DNA from: Lactobacillus selangorensis
GTDB taxonomy: Bacteria; Bacillota; Bacilli; Lactobacillales; Lactobacillaceae
Assembly (NCBI RefSeq): GCF_001437205.1
Contig: NZ_JQAZ01000009.1
Coordinates: 1 to 34,744, forward strand
DNA: 34,744 bases
Reading direction: 5' to 3'
Positions 22,534-30,623 of this stretch are shown here, piece after piece; the first letter of the stretch is position 1; the number at the start of each line of letters is the position of its first letter. The notes under the pieces are model-generated. The model had not been told where the DNA came from and did no database searches. It saw only the letters and a program-made list of their open reading frames with translations. The position numbers were made by a program, and so were the translations under genes.

Positions 22534-22708
22534 CCTGCTTCCTCCTTAAACCTAACTGATTAAATATTTAATAAGATTATCATAACAATAAATGGGCATC
22601 GTGGCACATTTATTTTTCACAGCCAGATAATCGCCCTTTTAAAGCCTTTTCCGGTCCAAAGGCGTTATAATGAACTTGATAACAATCTTTGATTGGGAGT
22701 GAGTGATC

Positions 22709-23545
22709 GTGAGTATTCAACTAATTGGGATGGATATGGATGGCACCTTCTTGCGAGATGATAAAACATTCGATGAGCCGCGCTTTCAGAAACAGCTTGA
22801 CGAAATGAACGCCCGCCATATTCATTTTGTCGTTTCCAGCGGCAACCAGTTTTTGCATTTAAAGGAAATTTTCAAAGATATCCATGGCAAGATTTCATAC
22901 ATTGCTGAAAATGGTGCCTTTGTCATGACCGGCCGGGATGAAAAATTGGAACAAAGCTTCATCAAGCCGAACGTTCTTAAACGGTTTGTCCATGAATTGG
23001 AAACCAATTCGATCTTCGCTGGCGGCAACCACATCCTCTCTGGGGAACATGGTGCCTACATTCCAGATAACGAATCAGCCGAAGATATTAAAAATGCCAA
23101 GTATTACTACCAGGACCTGCATATCGTCCATAACCTCGAAAATGTCGACGACAACATCTACAAGATTTCTCTAGGCTGGGACAGCGATGATGTCTCGACC
23201 CAAATGCGGTTTATCGACCAGCAGTTCAAAGGTTTATTGCGGGGCACTTCCAGCGGTCGTGGCGGGATTGATGTTCTCAATGACGGCATCAGCAAAGCCA
23301 ACGGGATGGAAATCTTCAGAAAGCATTGGAATCTGACCCGTGACAATATGGCGGCCTTTGGCGATAGCGGCAACGATATCGAAATGCTGAAGGCTTGCAA
23401 ATACGGCATTGCAATGAAGAATGCCGCCCCAGAAGTCAAAGCGATTGTCAACTACGAAACCGTCCATGATAATGAACACGATGGCACGCTCGATACAATC
23501 GATCGCATCCTAAAAGGCGAACCGTTACATCGCATCGAACATTAA
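22709..23545 (+). CDS. Cof-type HAD superfamily phosphatase
   Basis: A 278-residue HAD hydrolase with a C2 cap. Motif I DMDGTFLRDD carries the nucleophile Asp, motif II is FVVSSGNQ, and motif IV is FGDSGNDIEMLKACKYGIAM. It probably acts on sugar phosphates or flavin-type phosphates in the cytosol; specificity cannot be read. The second GTG is preferred as start because GGGAG lies nine bases upstream. It is convergent with the GH65 gene and shares a terminator with it; it is not a beta-phosphoglucomutase, the enzyme that usually accompanies GH65 phosphorylases. Confidence 0.92.
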   Translation: MSIQLIGMDMDGTFLRDDKTFDEPRFQKQLDEMNARHIHFVVSSGNQFLHLKEIFKDIHGKISYIAENGAFVMTGRDEKLEQSFIKPNVLKRFVHELETNSIFAGGNHILSGEHGAYIPDNESAEDIKNAKYYYQDLHIVHNLENVDDNIYKISLGWDSDDVSTQMRFIDQQFKGLLRGTSSGRGGIDVLNDGISKANGMEIFRKHWNLTRDNMAAFGDSGNDIEMLKACKYGIAMKNAAPEVKAIVNYETVHDNEHDGTLDTIDRILKGEPLHRIEH

Positions 23546-23560
23546 ATCAGCGTTCTCAAA

Positions 23561-23594
23561 AAAGGGCATCCGGATTTTTCCGGATGCCCTTTTT
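23561..23594. terminator. Bidirectional terminator
   Basis: Perfect 14-bp arms AAAGGGCATCCGGA and TCCGGATGCCCTTT, with TTTTC following. Confidence 0.92.
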
Positions 23595-23609
23595 CATGAA
23601 GCAATTTAA

Positions 23610-26324
23610 TTAGTCATAAGTGACAGTTTCGGTCTTATTGGCCGTCAATGAAGTTTGTTCGCCCTGAATCCGAACCGAAACATCTTGATTAGCGGTGACT
23701 TCAATCTTGTTCTTAGTGACTAAGAAGTGATATTCAACGCCACGGAACAAGCGGATGAATTCAATCGAACCCCATTGTTTCGGCATATGCGGATCAATGC
23801 TGATTTCAGCTCCCCGATCATCAACACCGGCATAATCACGTTCGGTGACCATAATCGTGGCGCCCATAACGCCTAAATGAATTCCTTCGGCAGTCGTCCC
23901 GCCTTGGATATCGTAGTAATCAGAGGACAATGCCTCTGAGAAGAGATCCCATGACAGGTCACGCTGATTATCCAGCAAGGCTAATTCGGCGTAGACAATC
24001 CGTGACAATGTCGAACCATGTGTGGTCCGAGCCAAGTAGTAACGGACATTCTTAACCAGATAGTCAGCTGGTAATTTGATACCTTGTGCCTTGAAGACGG
24101 CTTCGAAATGGTCCAATGGCAATTCGTAAATAGCCTGCAAAGTATCAGCTTGTTTAGCAACCTGATATTCATCCGGCGATTCGTTTTGAGCCTTCAAAAT
24201 CCGGTCAATCCGTGAAATGTCGCCATACTTCTTCTTGTAAGCATCCAAATCGAGCGGCTTCAGTTTGAAGTATCCTTGGAATTGGGCGATAATGCCGTCA
24301 TCACTGACTTCGATTGTCAAATCACGCTGAATCTTGCGCATTTCATCAATGTTATCGTGGTTGAAATCGGCATCCTGATACAATTTAGCATTTTCATCCT
24401 TCGGCAGAATCTGAATGAACCGTTCTACCGTCTGGAACAACCAGACTACCATGACATTCGTGTAGGCGTTGTTGTTCAAGCCGGCCTTTTTCGCACCCGG
24501 ATATCCTTCATGGAATTCATCCGGTCCCATCACGCCATCGATATCATAGGAGCCTTCTTTGGCATTGTACTTAGCCATGCTGGCCCACATCTTAGCCACT
24601 TCAAGCAAAATCGGCATCCCATATTGTTTCATAAAGTCGATGTCGAGTGTCTGATGGTAATAGTACCAGATGTTGTAAGCAACAGCCAAAGAAACATGAC
24701 GCTGCAAACGGCTGTTATCAGGATCCCAAGTATTCGTCAATGGATTCAGATGGACGAACTGCGATTGTTCATCGCCGTACATCGCCGACTGCCATGGGTA
24801 CATGGCCCCATCGTAGCCATTCTCTTTGGCATACTTCTTGGCAGCGTCGAGACGCTTGAACCGATATTGCAATAATTTTCTGGTCAAATTCGGATAATTC
24901 TGTGTGTAGAACGGCATGATGAACAAATCATCCCAGAAAATGTGGCCCCGATAAGCTTCACCATGGAGCCCACGTGCCCCGACGGAAGCATCGAGATTCT
25001 TGTTGGCCGTTTCAGTGGCAGTCACAAAGGCATGGAAAATATCCATCCGCAGCAGTTTCTGTGCAACAACATCACCGGTTACCTTCAAATCGGCCTTTTC
25101 CCAGATACGCTGCCAAGCTAGACGGCTGTTCTTCTCGGCTGAAGCAAAGCTATCATTATTCAGTGCGTTGAAGAGGTCTTCTTCCAAGTCGCCCTTTGTT
25201 TCCAAGCTGGTAAACATGACGACATCCTTGGTAAATTGATAGGACTGGTTTTGTTCGGCTGAGAAGACAATGGTCTGTTCCATGATATCGTCATGAGTGT
25301 AATTGCGGAGTTCGTCGCCGATATCGATCGTTTCATTATTGACAACGCCTAAATTGGTTCCGAAGGCGAATTTGACGTGCGACGTCTTCGTTTCACCGAA
25401 CATATAGTTTTCGGTACCGGATTCTTCCGTCTTCGTAATGTCATAATGGCGATTCTTGAAATCACTGTAACGAGCGACGTTAGCGTTGACAGTACTGCCG
25501 TCCAGACGTGAAATCAGTGTCATTTCTCCGGAGAAATTCAATGGTGTCAATGTGTATGAAACTGCATAGTGATGCCAGTTCTTCATATCGGCGTATTTGA
25601 TCGTCTCCACTTTGACTTTTTTACCGTCTGGCAATGATACAATCATCTGCAGCTTCAATGCACCCGTCTTGAAATTCAATGACTTATACACGTCATCAAT
25701 CATACTGTCATCGAGTGCGAACGGCTCGCCGTCCCCGACTTTGAAAGTCATGAATTGCCCGTTCGGCATGTTTACGAGGTCTTCATTGACCACATCCCGT
25801 CCATGAATCGGCGTTGTCAGCTGGTTATAAACCCCAGCAATATATGTCCCAGGATAAAAGTTCTTCGATTCGTTGGCTTCAACAAACGAACCACGCAGCC
25901 CGAAGAACCCATTTCCGACGGTCAGCAGACTTTCTTGACCGTATTCTTTCTTATCGTGATAGATTCCGTAATAAGACAGATGCCATTCATCTTGGTTGGT
26001 CTGCTGACGAGTGGCTTCTTCGAGCCCCTTGTCGGCCACCGCTGCCTGACTGACGACTGGAATCAAAAGCTTATTCGTCAAGCCAATCCCAATATCGACC
26101 TTTTCGCCATTGATTTTAACAACGGTATCGGAAAAAACAGATTCGGACGCATTGGCTAATACCAGCGCATCAAAATGCTGCGGACGCAAGGCATCGGCTA
26201 ACCGTGTCAAAATACCGTCAACGTCATCGTCCTTTGTAAATGAGATATCGTAGGAATGACCATCTTCCTCATTCCCGCTGATTTCCTGATCATGTACTTC
26301 AAGTGTCAGATACTTCATATTCAT
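23610..26324 (-). CDS. Glycoside hydrolase family 65 protein (disaccharide phosphorylase or hydrolase), long form
   Basis: A 904-residue protein. The catalytic (alpha/alpha)6 barrel contains GHIFWDDLFIMPF (about 461-473) and the general-acid motif VMGPDEFHEGYPG with Glu603, followed by NNNAYTNVMV. HGSTLS in the C-terminal third resembles the phosphate-binding region of maltose phosphorylase. The family phosphorolyses or hydrolyses alpha-linked glucose disaccharides (maltose, trehalose, kojibiose, nigerose). Typical phosphorylases have about 760 residues; the N-terminal about 110 residues here are an extra acidic module. The insert GYPGAKKAGL in the active-site loop differs from classical maltose phosphorylase. 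No beta-phosphoglucomutase gene is adjacent. A consensus cre site lies just upstream, so catabolite repression is likely. Substrate unresolved. Confidence 0.85.
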   Translation of the reverse strand: MNMKYLTLEVHDQEISGNEEDGHSYDISFTKDDDVDGILTRLADALRPQHFDALVLANASESVFSDTVVKINGEKVDIGIGLTNKLLIPVVSQAAVADKGLEEATRQQTNQDEWHLSYYGIYHDKKEYGQESLLTVGNGFFGLRGSFVEANESKNFYPGTYIAGVYNQLTTPIHGRDVVNEDLVNMPNGQFMTFKVGDGEPFALDDSMIDDVYKSLNFKTGALKLQMIVSLPDGKKVKVETIKYADMKNWHHYAVSYTLTPLNFSGEMTLISRLDGSTVNANVARYSDFKNRHYDITKTEESGTENYMFGETKTSHVKFAFGTNLGVVNNETIDIGDELRNYTHDDIMEQTIVFSAEQNQSYQFTKDVVMFTSLETKGDLEEDLFNALNNDSFASAEKNSRLAWQRIWEKADLKVTGDVVAQKLLRMDIFHAFVTATETANKNLDASVGARGLHGEAYRGHIFWDDLFIMPFYTQNYPNLTRKLLQYRFKRLDAAKKYAKENGYDGAMYPWQSAMYGDEQSQFVHLNPLTNTWDPDNSRLQRHVSLAVAYNIWYYYHQTLDIDFMKQYGMPILLEVAKMWASMAKYNAKEGSYDIDGVMGPDEFHEGYPGAKKAGLNNNAYTNVMVVWLFQTVERFIQILPKDENAKLYQDADFNHDNIDEMRKIQRDLTIEVSDDGIIAQFQGYFKLKPLDLDAYKKKYGDISRIDRILKAQNESPDEYQVAKQADTLQAIYELPLDHFEAVFKAQGIKLPADYLVKNVRYYLARTTHGSTLSRIVYAELALLDNQRDLSWDLFSEALSSDYYDIQGGTTAEGIHLGVMGATIMVTERDYAGVDDRGAEISIDPHMPKQWGSIEFIRLFRGVEYHFLVTKNKIEVTANQDVSVRIQGEQTSLTANKTETVTYD

Positions 26325-26360
26325 AGCTCCCCTTCACCAAAAGAAATTCGATCAATTGAT

Positions 26361-26375
26361 ATGCAAGCGCATACT
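26361..26375. promoter_or_regulatory. Catabolite-responsive element (cre) upstream of the GH65 gene
   Basis: ATGCAAGCGCATACT matches the WTGNAANCGNWNNCW consensus for CcpA at every fixed position. It lies about 40 bp before the GH65 start, where binding would block transcription. A weaker second match, with two mismatches, lies near 26400. Confidence 0.7.
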
Positions 26376-26422
26376 TTCTACAAGGTCATCATATAACGCC
26401 AGCGCTTGAATAACAACTCGTA

Positions 26423-26453
26423 AAAAAAGGAGGACCGTTTTAAAACAGTCCTC
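26423..26453 (-). terminator. Terminator of the 57-aa gene
   Basis: The arms GAGGAC-GTTTT and AAAAC-GTCCTC are followed on the minus strand by a run of seven T. Confidence 0.85.
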
Positions 26454-26460
26454 ACCTTTG

Positions 26461-26634
26461 TTAATCTAGATCCTCGTGAACTAACTGTTGATCCTGAACT
26501 TGCGTTTTTTTCTGAACGAGATGATCAAAATGTTTCCGCACTTCGGTGAACCCTTGCTCATGCTCGATTTTGCCTATTACTGAGGAAAAATCATGCTGAT
26601 CAGCACCTACATGGATTTTTTTTACTTGTTTCAT
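26461..26634 (-). CDS. Very small protein of unknown function
   Basis: A 57-residue hydrophilic protein with many His, Gln, Lys and Asp, and a probable helix (VRKHFDHLVQKKTQVQDQQ). A strong AGGAGG lies eight bases before this ATG, and a dedicated terminator follows, so it is probably real. Nine codons upstream are open but precede the ribosome binding site. No family recognised. Confidence 0.6.
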   Translation of the reverse strand: MKQVKKIHVGADQHDFSSVIGKIEHEQGFTEVRKHFDHLVQKKTQVQDQQLVHEDLD

Positions 26635-26744
26635 CCGACATTCCTCCTGATTCGATTCCATGACTTCCTAACACCCATATTATAAGCATAAATGAATTTG
26701 AACTGGTGAAATGACGCTTGCGATTTTAAATCCCAATTTCAAAG

Positions 26745-26759
26745 TGAAAGCGTTACAAT
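26745..26759 (+). promoter_or_regulatory. Probable cre site overlapping the -10 of the second aldo/keto reductase
   Basis: TGAAAGCGTTACAA differs from the cre consensus at one position and overlaps a TACAAT -10 box (26754-26759). CcpA binding here would repress the gene. Confidence 0.45.
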
Positions 26760-26791
26760 GAAGTTAGCATAAATAAGGAGGCTATCTGAAA

Positions 26792-27643
26792 ATGGTACAA
26801 AACTTATCTAGCACATATACATTGAACAATGGTGTCAAAATCCCAATCGTGGGCTTTGGCACTTGGCAATCCGAAGGCCCTGACGCTAAGTCGTCCGTCG
26901 AAACGGCGATCAATGACGGTTACCGTCACATCGATACGGCCCAAGGCTATCATAATGAAGCGGAAGTCGGCGCTGGGATCACCGCCAGCGGCATTAACCG
27001 TGACGACCTCTTCATTACCACTAAAATCGATAATAATAATCACGGCTACGAGCTGACCAAAGAGTCGTTCGAACAGTCGCTCTCCGATTTGGGAACTGAT
27101 TACGTCAACCTGCTGCTGATTCATTGGCCGAATCCGATTAAATTCCGTGAAAACTGGGCAGAAGCTAACGCTGAAACTTGGCACGCCATGGAAGAAATCT
27201 ACCAGGCCGGCAAAGCGAAAGCAATCGGAGTTTCCAACTTCCGGCCGAAGCATTTGAAGGAACTCGCTAAAACAGCCAGTGTGGCTCCCATGGTCGACCA
27301 GATTTTCTTGGCACCTGGTGTTCTGCAGCCTGAAACTGTTTCGTACTGCCAGGAAAACAATATTCAGCTTGAAGCGTACAGTCCTTTAGGCACCGGCGAT
27401 ATTTTCAAGTCACGCGACATGTCCACAATCGCTCAACGTTACCACAAGTCAATTTCACAAGTGGCCTTGCGCTGGTCCTTGCAGCATGGATTCCTGCCAT
27501 TGCCAAAATCGACAAATCCGCAGCACATTCAAGAAAATACCGACATTTTCGATTTCGAATTAAATAAAGAAGATATGGCTAAGATCGATAAAATCAAAGG
27601 TCTCAAAGACAAGATTGCCGACCCAGATACCGTTGAATTCTAA
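26792..27643 (+). CDS. Aldo/keto reductase, 2,5-diketo-D-gluconate reductase type
   Basis: A 283-residue NADPH-dependent reductase of the AKR5-like group. The signature GYRHIDTAQGYHNEAEVG carries the catalytic Asp and Tyr, TTKID the Lys, and LLIHWP the His. AIGVSNFRPKHL and the C-terminal PLPKSTNPQHI (cofactor binding) complete the pattern. It probably reduces small ketones or aldehydes such as methylglyoxal. AGGAGG precedes the ATG. It is unrelated in subgroup to the reductase at 9191. Confidence 0.94.
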   Translation: MVQNLSSTYTLNNGVKIPIVGFGTWQSEGPDAKSSVETAINDGYRHIDTAQGYHNEAEVGAGITASGINRDDLFITTKIDNNNHGYELTKESFEQSLSDLGTDYVNLLLIHWPNPIKFRENWAEANAETWHAMEEIYQAGKAKAIGVSNFRPKHLKELAKTASVAPMVDQIFLAPGVLQPETVSYCQENNIQLEAYSPLGTGDIFKSRDMSTIAQRYHKSISQVALRWSLQHGFLPLPKSTNPQHIQENTDIFDFELNKEDMAKIDKIKGLKDKIADPDTVEF

Positions 27644-27690
27644 ACATAAAAGCAGGTCCAAAACAAATGTTTTGGGCCTGCTTTTATGTT
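27643..27690. terminator. Long bidirectional terminator
   Basis: Arms AACATAAAAGCAGG and CCTGCTTTTATGTT with further pairing CC-AAAAC/GTTTT-GG around AAAT. Shared by the reductase and the convergent RocS-like gene. Confidence 0.9.
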
Positions 27691-27692
27691 GC

Positions 27693-28349
27693 TTACGATT
27701 TAATGAAACCGAGCAGCTTCTGCCACCATGTTTGTTTCGTTTCCAACGGCGAAACCTGCATATCGGCTAACGTCCGCACCCCGCCGGCATAAGCCGTTTT
27801 GCGTTGGGCCGCTTCATCTTCCTTTTCGCTGTGCAAATATGTATTCGGGTCGGCCTTCACGGCTTCTTGCTGGTCCCGATGCTCATTCTGCTGATCGAGC
27901 TTCCTGAGGATCGCCGCATTCTGTTTCTGAACGGTTGCCAAAGTCGTCTGTAAGTCGTTGATAGTTTGTTCCTGCTGATTCATGGCGGCGTTCATCGCAC
28001 TCATCTGCTGAACAGCCTGCTGGAACTGTTCGGCCGGTACAGGCGCCGTTTCCGTCTTCTGTTGCGGCGCTTGTTGCGGCGTTCTGCTTTCAGAGATGGC
28101 ATACAACTGCCGAATGGCGTCCTGCAGCGTCGTATTTTTTTGATGGCTCAGTTTGATAACCTGTTCCAAATTTTCAATATCTTTGTGTGTATACAACCGC
28201 ATATTCTGCGAATTACGTTCGAAGTACTGCGGCTGACTGGTCGTTTTTTCGATCATCAGCGAATACTTCCGCAAAGTGGCGACACTAACCCCTAATTTTT
28301 TAGCGGCCTGCGAAGGTGTTTGAACCTCCTTAAATTCAACATCTGACAT
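27693..28349 (-). CDS. HTH, coiled-coil and amphipathic-tail protein resembling RocS/RacA chromosome-anchoring factors
   Basis: A 218-residue protein in three parts. Residues about 8-75 form a MerR-like helix-turn-helix (TPSQAAKKLGVSVATLRKYS) with a wing-like RLYTHKDIENLEQVI. A Gln-rich linker and coiled coil follow (about 85-155, INDLQTTLATVQKQNAAIL). The C-terminus WWQKLLGFIKS is a short Trp- and Lys-rich amphipathic helix. The same layout is known for RocS of Streptococcus pneumoniae (chromosome segregation, membrane contact through the tail) and, in part, for RacA of Bacillus. A DNA-to-membrane tether is thus a reasonable hypothesis, not proven. The ribosome binding site is AAAGGAG. Confidence 0.7.
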   Translation of the reverse strand: MSDVEFKEVQTPSQAAKKLGVSVATLRKYSLMIEKTTSQPQYFERNSQNMRLYTHKDIENLEQVIKLSHQKNTTLQDAIRQLYAISESRTPQQAPQQKTETAPVPAEQFQQAVQQMSAMNAAMNQQEQTINDLQTTLATVQKQNAAILRKLDQQNEHRDQQEAVKADPNTYLHSEKEDEAAQRKTAYAGGVRTLADMQVSPLETKQTWWQKLLGFIKS

Positions 28350-28422
28350 CTAGCATGCTCCTTTCCCGAAGAACTAGGTCTGCATTTATTATAAAAATAA
28401 TCTTGTAGCGCTGCAAGTACCG

Positions 28423-28998
28423 TTATGCATTGTCCCGTTGTTTCAGGACTAAATGGGCATTGATGGCCATCCCGATTCCAAGGCCGGCAATGGCACCGAC
28501 GACCAGCAGCATCCAGAAGATGTGCCCGATCATCACGCCGTTATATAAGATCTGGCCAAAAATGCCAGCGCCTGCTCCAATCGCAAGGCCTAGCAAAACA
28601 CTGCTGAAATAGATTAGGCCAATTGCTTCCTGCAAATGCTGGTCCATCGTCGCATAGTAATGCTGCCAAGAGGCGTACTGCGGATCCTTCAGCAGCGGAT
28701 TGTCCGGATTGTTGACGGCGAAGATTTTTTCGGTTTGGACCAATGCGTCCGCCTCGTTCATCCCCTGTTTTACGAGCGCATTGGTGTAATCGATCATGTA
28801 CGCCGCCAGCTGTTCGGTGTCTTCCGTATGCTGTTCGGAATGGATGTGCCACCGGATTGCCTGCTGCTTGGCCTTGATCATCGTCTGATTGACCTTGGTC
28901 CCCAAGATCTCAAAATAACTCATTTCGTCCTTTGCGGCAGGACGCTTTGTTGCCGTTTTTGCAAATTGCTGAATATCGGCCAAAGTCGACTTTTTCAT
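28423..28998 (-). CDS. Membrane protein of unknown function with a soluble helical N-terminus
   Basis: A 191-residue protein. Residues 1-125 are hydrophilic and helical; NALVKQGMNEADALVQTEKIF resembles the short helical modules seen in HAAS-type sensor proteins. Two hydrophobic helices follow (about 128-150 and 155-182), the latter rich in Gly (VVGAIAGLGIGMAIN). AAAGGGG precedes the ATG. It lies next to the RocS-like gene on the same strand, about 70 bp apart, so a common transcript is possible. Family not recognised. Confidence 0.65.
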   Translation of the reverse strand: MKKSTLADIQQFAKTATKRPAAKDEMSYFEILGTKVNQTMIKAKQQAIRWHIHSEQHTEDTEQLAAYMIDYTNALVKQGMNEADALVQTEKIFAVNNPDNPLLKDPQYASWQHYYATMDQHLQEAIGLIYFSSVLLGLAIGAGAGIFGQILYNGVMIGHIFWMLLVVGAIAGLGIGMAINAHLVLKQRDNA

Positions 28999-29061
28999 AA
29001 GGAATCCCCTTTAATTTCCGTGTTTCGTGATTGTTTTCTATTGTACCATTGCTTTAGATAC

Positions 29062-29087
29062 AAAAAAAGCGCCCGAACGGACGCTTT
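29062..29087 (-). terminator. Terminator of the HdeD-family gene
   Basis: The arms AAAGCG-CCG and CGG-CGCTTT are followed on the minus strand by TTTTTTT. Confidence 0.85.
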
Positions 29088-29112
29088 ACCGAATCGAAAC
29101 GGTTGAAATTCT

Positions 29113-29631
29113 TTAGAACGCTTCTGTAATAAAGGCAATTCCAAAGAAGATGAAGTAGAAACCAGCTAAGTAGATCAAAACGCCGGCCGACATCATCGGA
29201 TTGAACAAGAGTGAAATCCCGCAGATAACCGCCAAGATATTCAGGATCACAATGAACCAGTAATAACCTTTGCTGAACTGACGATAAATGCCTGCAGTTG
29301 CTAATTCAACGATTGAATCGGCAATGAACCAGACCGCAAAGACATAAGGCAGGATTGCCGTTGTAACGCCGATATGGAATAACAGATAAACTCCTAAGAT
29401 AATATCGATGATCGCAATGATCAGCAGCCAAGTCCCATTTGCACCGACTGTATTTTTAACGGTATTCCGGAACCATAATTCATAGATGCCCTTGATCAGC
29501 GCAAAGCCACCGAATAAATAGGCCAGCGTTACTAAACTTGCTAAGGGGCGTGTGAAGACAACCCATGCCGCACACAACGACAAGATCCCAACGATCAGAC
29601 TGAACCAATCAAACCCTTTTGTTTTTGTCAT
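29113..29631 (-). CDS. HdeD family (DUF308) membrane protein
   Basis: A 172-residue protein with six closely spaced hydrophobic helices and the repeated DUF308 pattern (FGGFALIKGIYELW, then VWFIADSIVELA). The E. coli relative HdeD contributes to acid resistance at high cell density; the molecular function is unknown. It is a single gene with its own ribosome binding site (AAGGGAG) and terminator. Confidence 0.88.
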   Translation of the reverse strand: MTKTKGFDWFSLIVGILSLCAAWVVFTRPLASLVTLAYLFGGFALIKGIYELWFRNTVKNTVGANGTWLLIIAIIDIILGVYLLFHIGVTTAILPYVFAVWFIADSIVELATAGIYRQFSKGYYWFIVILNILAVICGISLLFNPMMSAGVLIYLAGFYFIFFGIAFITEAF

Positions 29632-29713
29632 AATGATCTATCTCCCTTTGTTCATATTTTCTCTTCACCTTTCATTGTAACGTGTTCATTTCAGAAAAGC
29701 GTTAAATATGCCC

Positions 29714-30460
29714 TCACAAAATCTGCTTGAAAAGATCATAAGTCTTCTGGCTAGGATCCAAAACGGCAAAGTAAACGGTCGTAAAGACCCCATTAAATTC
29801 TGGGCGTGACAAGATCCGTTTGAAGATTTGCGCCACCATCGTCGGATCATTGCCGAACACACCGGTCCCGAACGCACCCAGCAATGGTACCGTCACTTTT
29901 TCATCCTTAAACACACGCACTGTGTTGAGAATCTTGGCTTCCAAATCAGCTTCAATCTGATCATCCGTCAGCTCGCCATGGGCCTGACTCAGATTAGGAG
30001 CATTGACCGTCAAAATGTCCGTATACCGATTTTGAACCGGCTTACCGCTATCATCCTGTGTGATCCGGACATGACGCGAATAAATCATGTCACGAGTGTA
30101 CAGCCCATGATTCGGATGATCCCGATTCGGCCGATAATAAGTGGCCGTGAATTTTTCCAATTCCGGCAGCAGATACGTATCACGGGCAATCGCCTCTTCT
30201 TGGGCATTGACGCCGAGCTCAACGCCGCCGCCCGGTGTGATCGGACTGGCAAAATTCATGATGCCTAAATGGCCCTCCAGCTGCAAAGCCAAGGAAATGA
30301 CATCCTGATTGACCACTTTGATGGGCGCCTCTTTTCCAGCGGCCACACCTGGTGTTTCCGGCGCCATACTCTTGATTAAGAATGACTGAGCGTCGCCGGG
30401 ATTTTCTTGATACTGCTTCATCGTTGCTTGAAAAAGCGCAATATTCTGTTTTTGACTCAT
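29714..30460 (-). CDS. Microbial-type poly(ADP-ribose) glycohydrolase family protein (TIGR02452-like)
   Basis: A 248-residue macrodomain-fold protein. The PARG catalytic signature is complete: FASPITPGGGVELG followed by AQEEAIARDTYL, with GGG at 77-79 and the paired Glu at 88-89. LLGAFGTGVFGNDP provides the diphosphate-binding loop. Such proteins remove ADP-ribose from modified targets. A role in reversing ADP-ribosylation is inferred; no ADP-ribosyltransferase gene is in the window. GGAGGGA precedes the ATG. Confidence 0.87.
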   Translation of the reverse strand: MSQKQNIALFQATMKQYQENPGDAQSFLIKSMAPETPGVAAGKEAPIKVVNQDVISLALQLEGHLGIMNFASPITPGGGVELGVNAQEEAIARDTYLLPELEKFTATYYRPNRDHPNHGLYTRDMIYSRHVRITQDDSGKPVQNRYTDILTVNAPNLSQAHGELTDDQIEADLEAKILNTVRVFKDEKVTVPLLGAFGTGVFGNDPTMVAQIFKRILSRPEFNGVFTTVYFAVLDPSQKTYDLFKQIL

Positions 30461-30623
30461 GTGGATTCCCTCCTTTGGCCTTATTATAGGCGGGACCGCA
30501 CCAAAAGGGCTGGTTTCAATCTCGTAAATTCTGGCAAAAACTGTTTTTTAACGCATTTTCAAGCTAGGCAATGGTAGAATGAATAATGAAAACATGATTG
30601 AAAAACGAAATGGGGAATGAAGC

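Noticed and set aside
24276-24875. 199-codon plus-strand ORF inside the GH65 gene
   Set aside because: It is a shadow of the strongly supported GH65 reading frame.
22709-26324. Maltose phosphorylase plus beta-phosphoglucomutase operon
   Set aside because: The HAD protein is Cof-type with a C2 cap and is convergent with the GH65 gene; they share only a terminator.
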